Part shown: positions 63,111-64,000 of the stretch, one piece after another
Numbering within the stretch: the first letter of the stretch is position 1
How the letters are laid out: every line of letters starts with the position of its first letter
The notes under the pieces: model-generated
Database searches by the model: none
Told to the model about the DNA's origin: nothing
What the model saw: only the letters and a program-made list of their open reading frames with translations
NCBI RefSeq assembly: GCF_000377625.1
Contig: NZ_KB898335.1
Location: forward strand, 3,106 to 67,105
Length of the DNA: 64,000 bases
From: Prevotella veroralis DSM 19559 = JCM 6290
GTDB lineage: Bacteria; Bacteroidota; Bacteroidia; Bacteroidales; Bacteroidaceae
Direction of reading: 5' to 3'
Position numbers and translations under genes: made by a program

Positions 63111-64000
63111 ATGAAGAGAACGAATAAAGTGTTACTCATTTACACTGGTGGAACCATCGGTATGGGACATAACAAGCGTACGGGTGCATTAGAACCATTG
63201 GACTTCAGTCATCTTGTTGATAATGTTCCAGAGTTCAAATTAGTACCTACGGAGGTAGATACCTATCAGTTCGATCCACCCATCGACTCGTCTGATATGA
63301 CCCCTTGTCGTTGGGCGCAACTGGTGCAGATCGTATCCGAATGCTATGATGACTATGATGGTTTTGTGATTCTCCACGGCACAGATACGATGGCTTATAC
63401 TGCATCGGCTCTATCGTTCATGTTCGAAAATTTGACGAAACCAATTATCCTTACGGGGTCTCAACTACCTATTGGTCAGTTGCGTACAGACGGCAAAGAG
63501 AACCTCATGACGAGTATAGAGTTGGCATCAGCACACCATAAGGATGGTACGGCTATGGTACCAGAAGTGTGCATATATTTCAGTGGGCACTTGTTGAGAG
63601 GCAACCGTTCTACGAAGCAGAATGCCGATGAATTCAATGCTTTCGACTCCTTTAATTATCCGCATTTATGTGAGGCTGGGGTCAACTTTACCTTTGATGA
63701 ACACCGAATACTTACTCCTGACTATTCAAAACCATTGATCACACACACCGAGCTGGATAATAATGTGATTATCTTCTCCCTCTTTCCAGGAATGGAGGAA
63801 GGGCTTATGCACCATCTTCTCGATGCCCCAGAATTACGCAGTATCGTAATGCGTTCTTACGGAAGTGGCAATGCTCCACAACGTCCTTGGCTGATGAAAT
63901 TATTGAAGCAGGCGTCAGAACGTGGAGTCATCGTCGTGAACATCAGTCAATGTATCAGTGGACGCGTTGAGATGAGCCGCTATGATACGGGTTACCAACT
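63111..64000 (+). CDS. ansA: Type I L-asparaginase (cut by the window end)
   Basis: Hydrolyses asparagine to aspartate and ammonia in the cytosol. The frame runs open from the ATG at 63111 to the end of the window (296 codons seen). Both catalytic Thr regions are present: IYTGGTIGMG at about residues 10-19 and VILHGTDTMAYTASALSFM at about 86-104, with LTGSQLPI and SGRVEMSRYDTGY further on. There is no signal peptide, supporting the type I cytosolic enzyme. The C-terminus is missing from the window. Confidence 0.93.
   Translation, partial: MKRTNKVLLIYTGGTIGMGHNKRTGALEPLDFSHLVDNVPEFKLVPTEVDTYQFDPPIDSSDMTPCRWAQLVQIVSECYDDYDGFVILHGTDTMAYTASALSFMFENLTKPIILTGSQLPIGQLRTDGKENLMTSIELASAHHKDGTAMVPEVCIYFSGHLLRGNRSTKQNADEFNAFDSFNYPHLCEAGVNFTFDEHRILTPDYSKPLITHTELDNNVIIFSLFPGMEEGLMHHLLDAPELRSIVMRSYGSGNAPQRPWLMKLLKQASERGVIVVNISQCISGRVEMSRYDTGYQ

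Overview
The window looks like a chromosomal segment from a Bacteroidales bacterium, most probably Prevotella or a close relative. The reasons are the many TAnnTTTG (-7) promoter boxes with TTTG/GTTG about 20 nt upstream, a SusC/SusD pair, DUF6452/DUF6048/DUF4199 proteins, a type IX secretion C-terminal domain, a long Bacteroidetes-type II-C Cas9, and protein sequences that read like Prevotella orthologues.

Layout. Positions 61-6035 hold a type II-C CRISPR-Cas operon on the minus strand (cas9-cas1-cas2) with a divergent tracrRNA; no repeat-spacer array lies inside the window. Positions 6.6-11.4 kb carry a subtilase, xseA-xseB, ilvE and ferritin. Positions 12.2-19.3 kb carry cls, a TPR-like protein, dnaG and a secreted hypothetical on the minus strand. 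At 19.8 kb there is a tiny gene for a 37-residue double-glycine-leader peptide with its own promoter and terminator. Positions 21.0-27.6 kb carry an M3 peptidase, dCMP deaminase, S41 protease, 5-formyl-THF cyclo-ligase and a DUF438/hemerythrin/PAS protein. A YidE-type transporter (28.4-30.1 kb) is bracketed by long inverted repeats. A minus-strand gene string (35.3 to 30.7 kb) runs DUF4199, GT2, DUF6452, DUF6048, apbE and a Crp/Fnr regulator. An SRP RNA and tRNA-Thr pair sits at 35.5 kb and an M64 peptidase at 37-38.4 kb. Positions 39.1-49.3 kb form one operon: SusC, SusD, a BACON lipoprotein, a subtilase with a type IX sorting domain and a PorV-like barrel, which together read as a protein/peptide-use locus. 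After a Fur-family regulator and a phosphoethanolamine transferase comes a VapE-type ATPase plus a broken DUF6078 gene, bracketed by 82-83 bp elements. The right end carries an OmpA lipoprotein, proS, a secreted hypothetical, a LacI-type regulator-NhaC-hypothetical string and the start of a type I asparaginase.

Two repeat systems stand out. (1) A large mosaic of palindromic, non-coding intergenic modules fills most long gaps (11.4, 17.4, 20.1, 27.6, 30.2, 35.7, 58.3 and 62.2 kb), in both orientations, in recurring order, as tandem arrays and as near-identical inverted pairs. (2) Four copies of an 82-83 bp element with 9-bp terminal inverted repeats and helically spaced TGACAG boxes occur, two of which enclose the VapE unit. 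All function names come from reading motifs by eye; no database search was possible.
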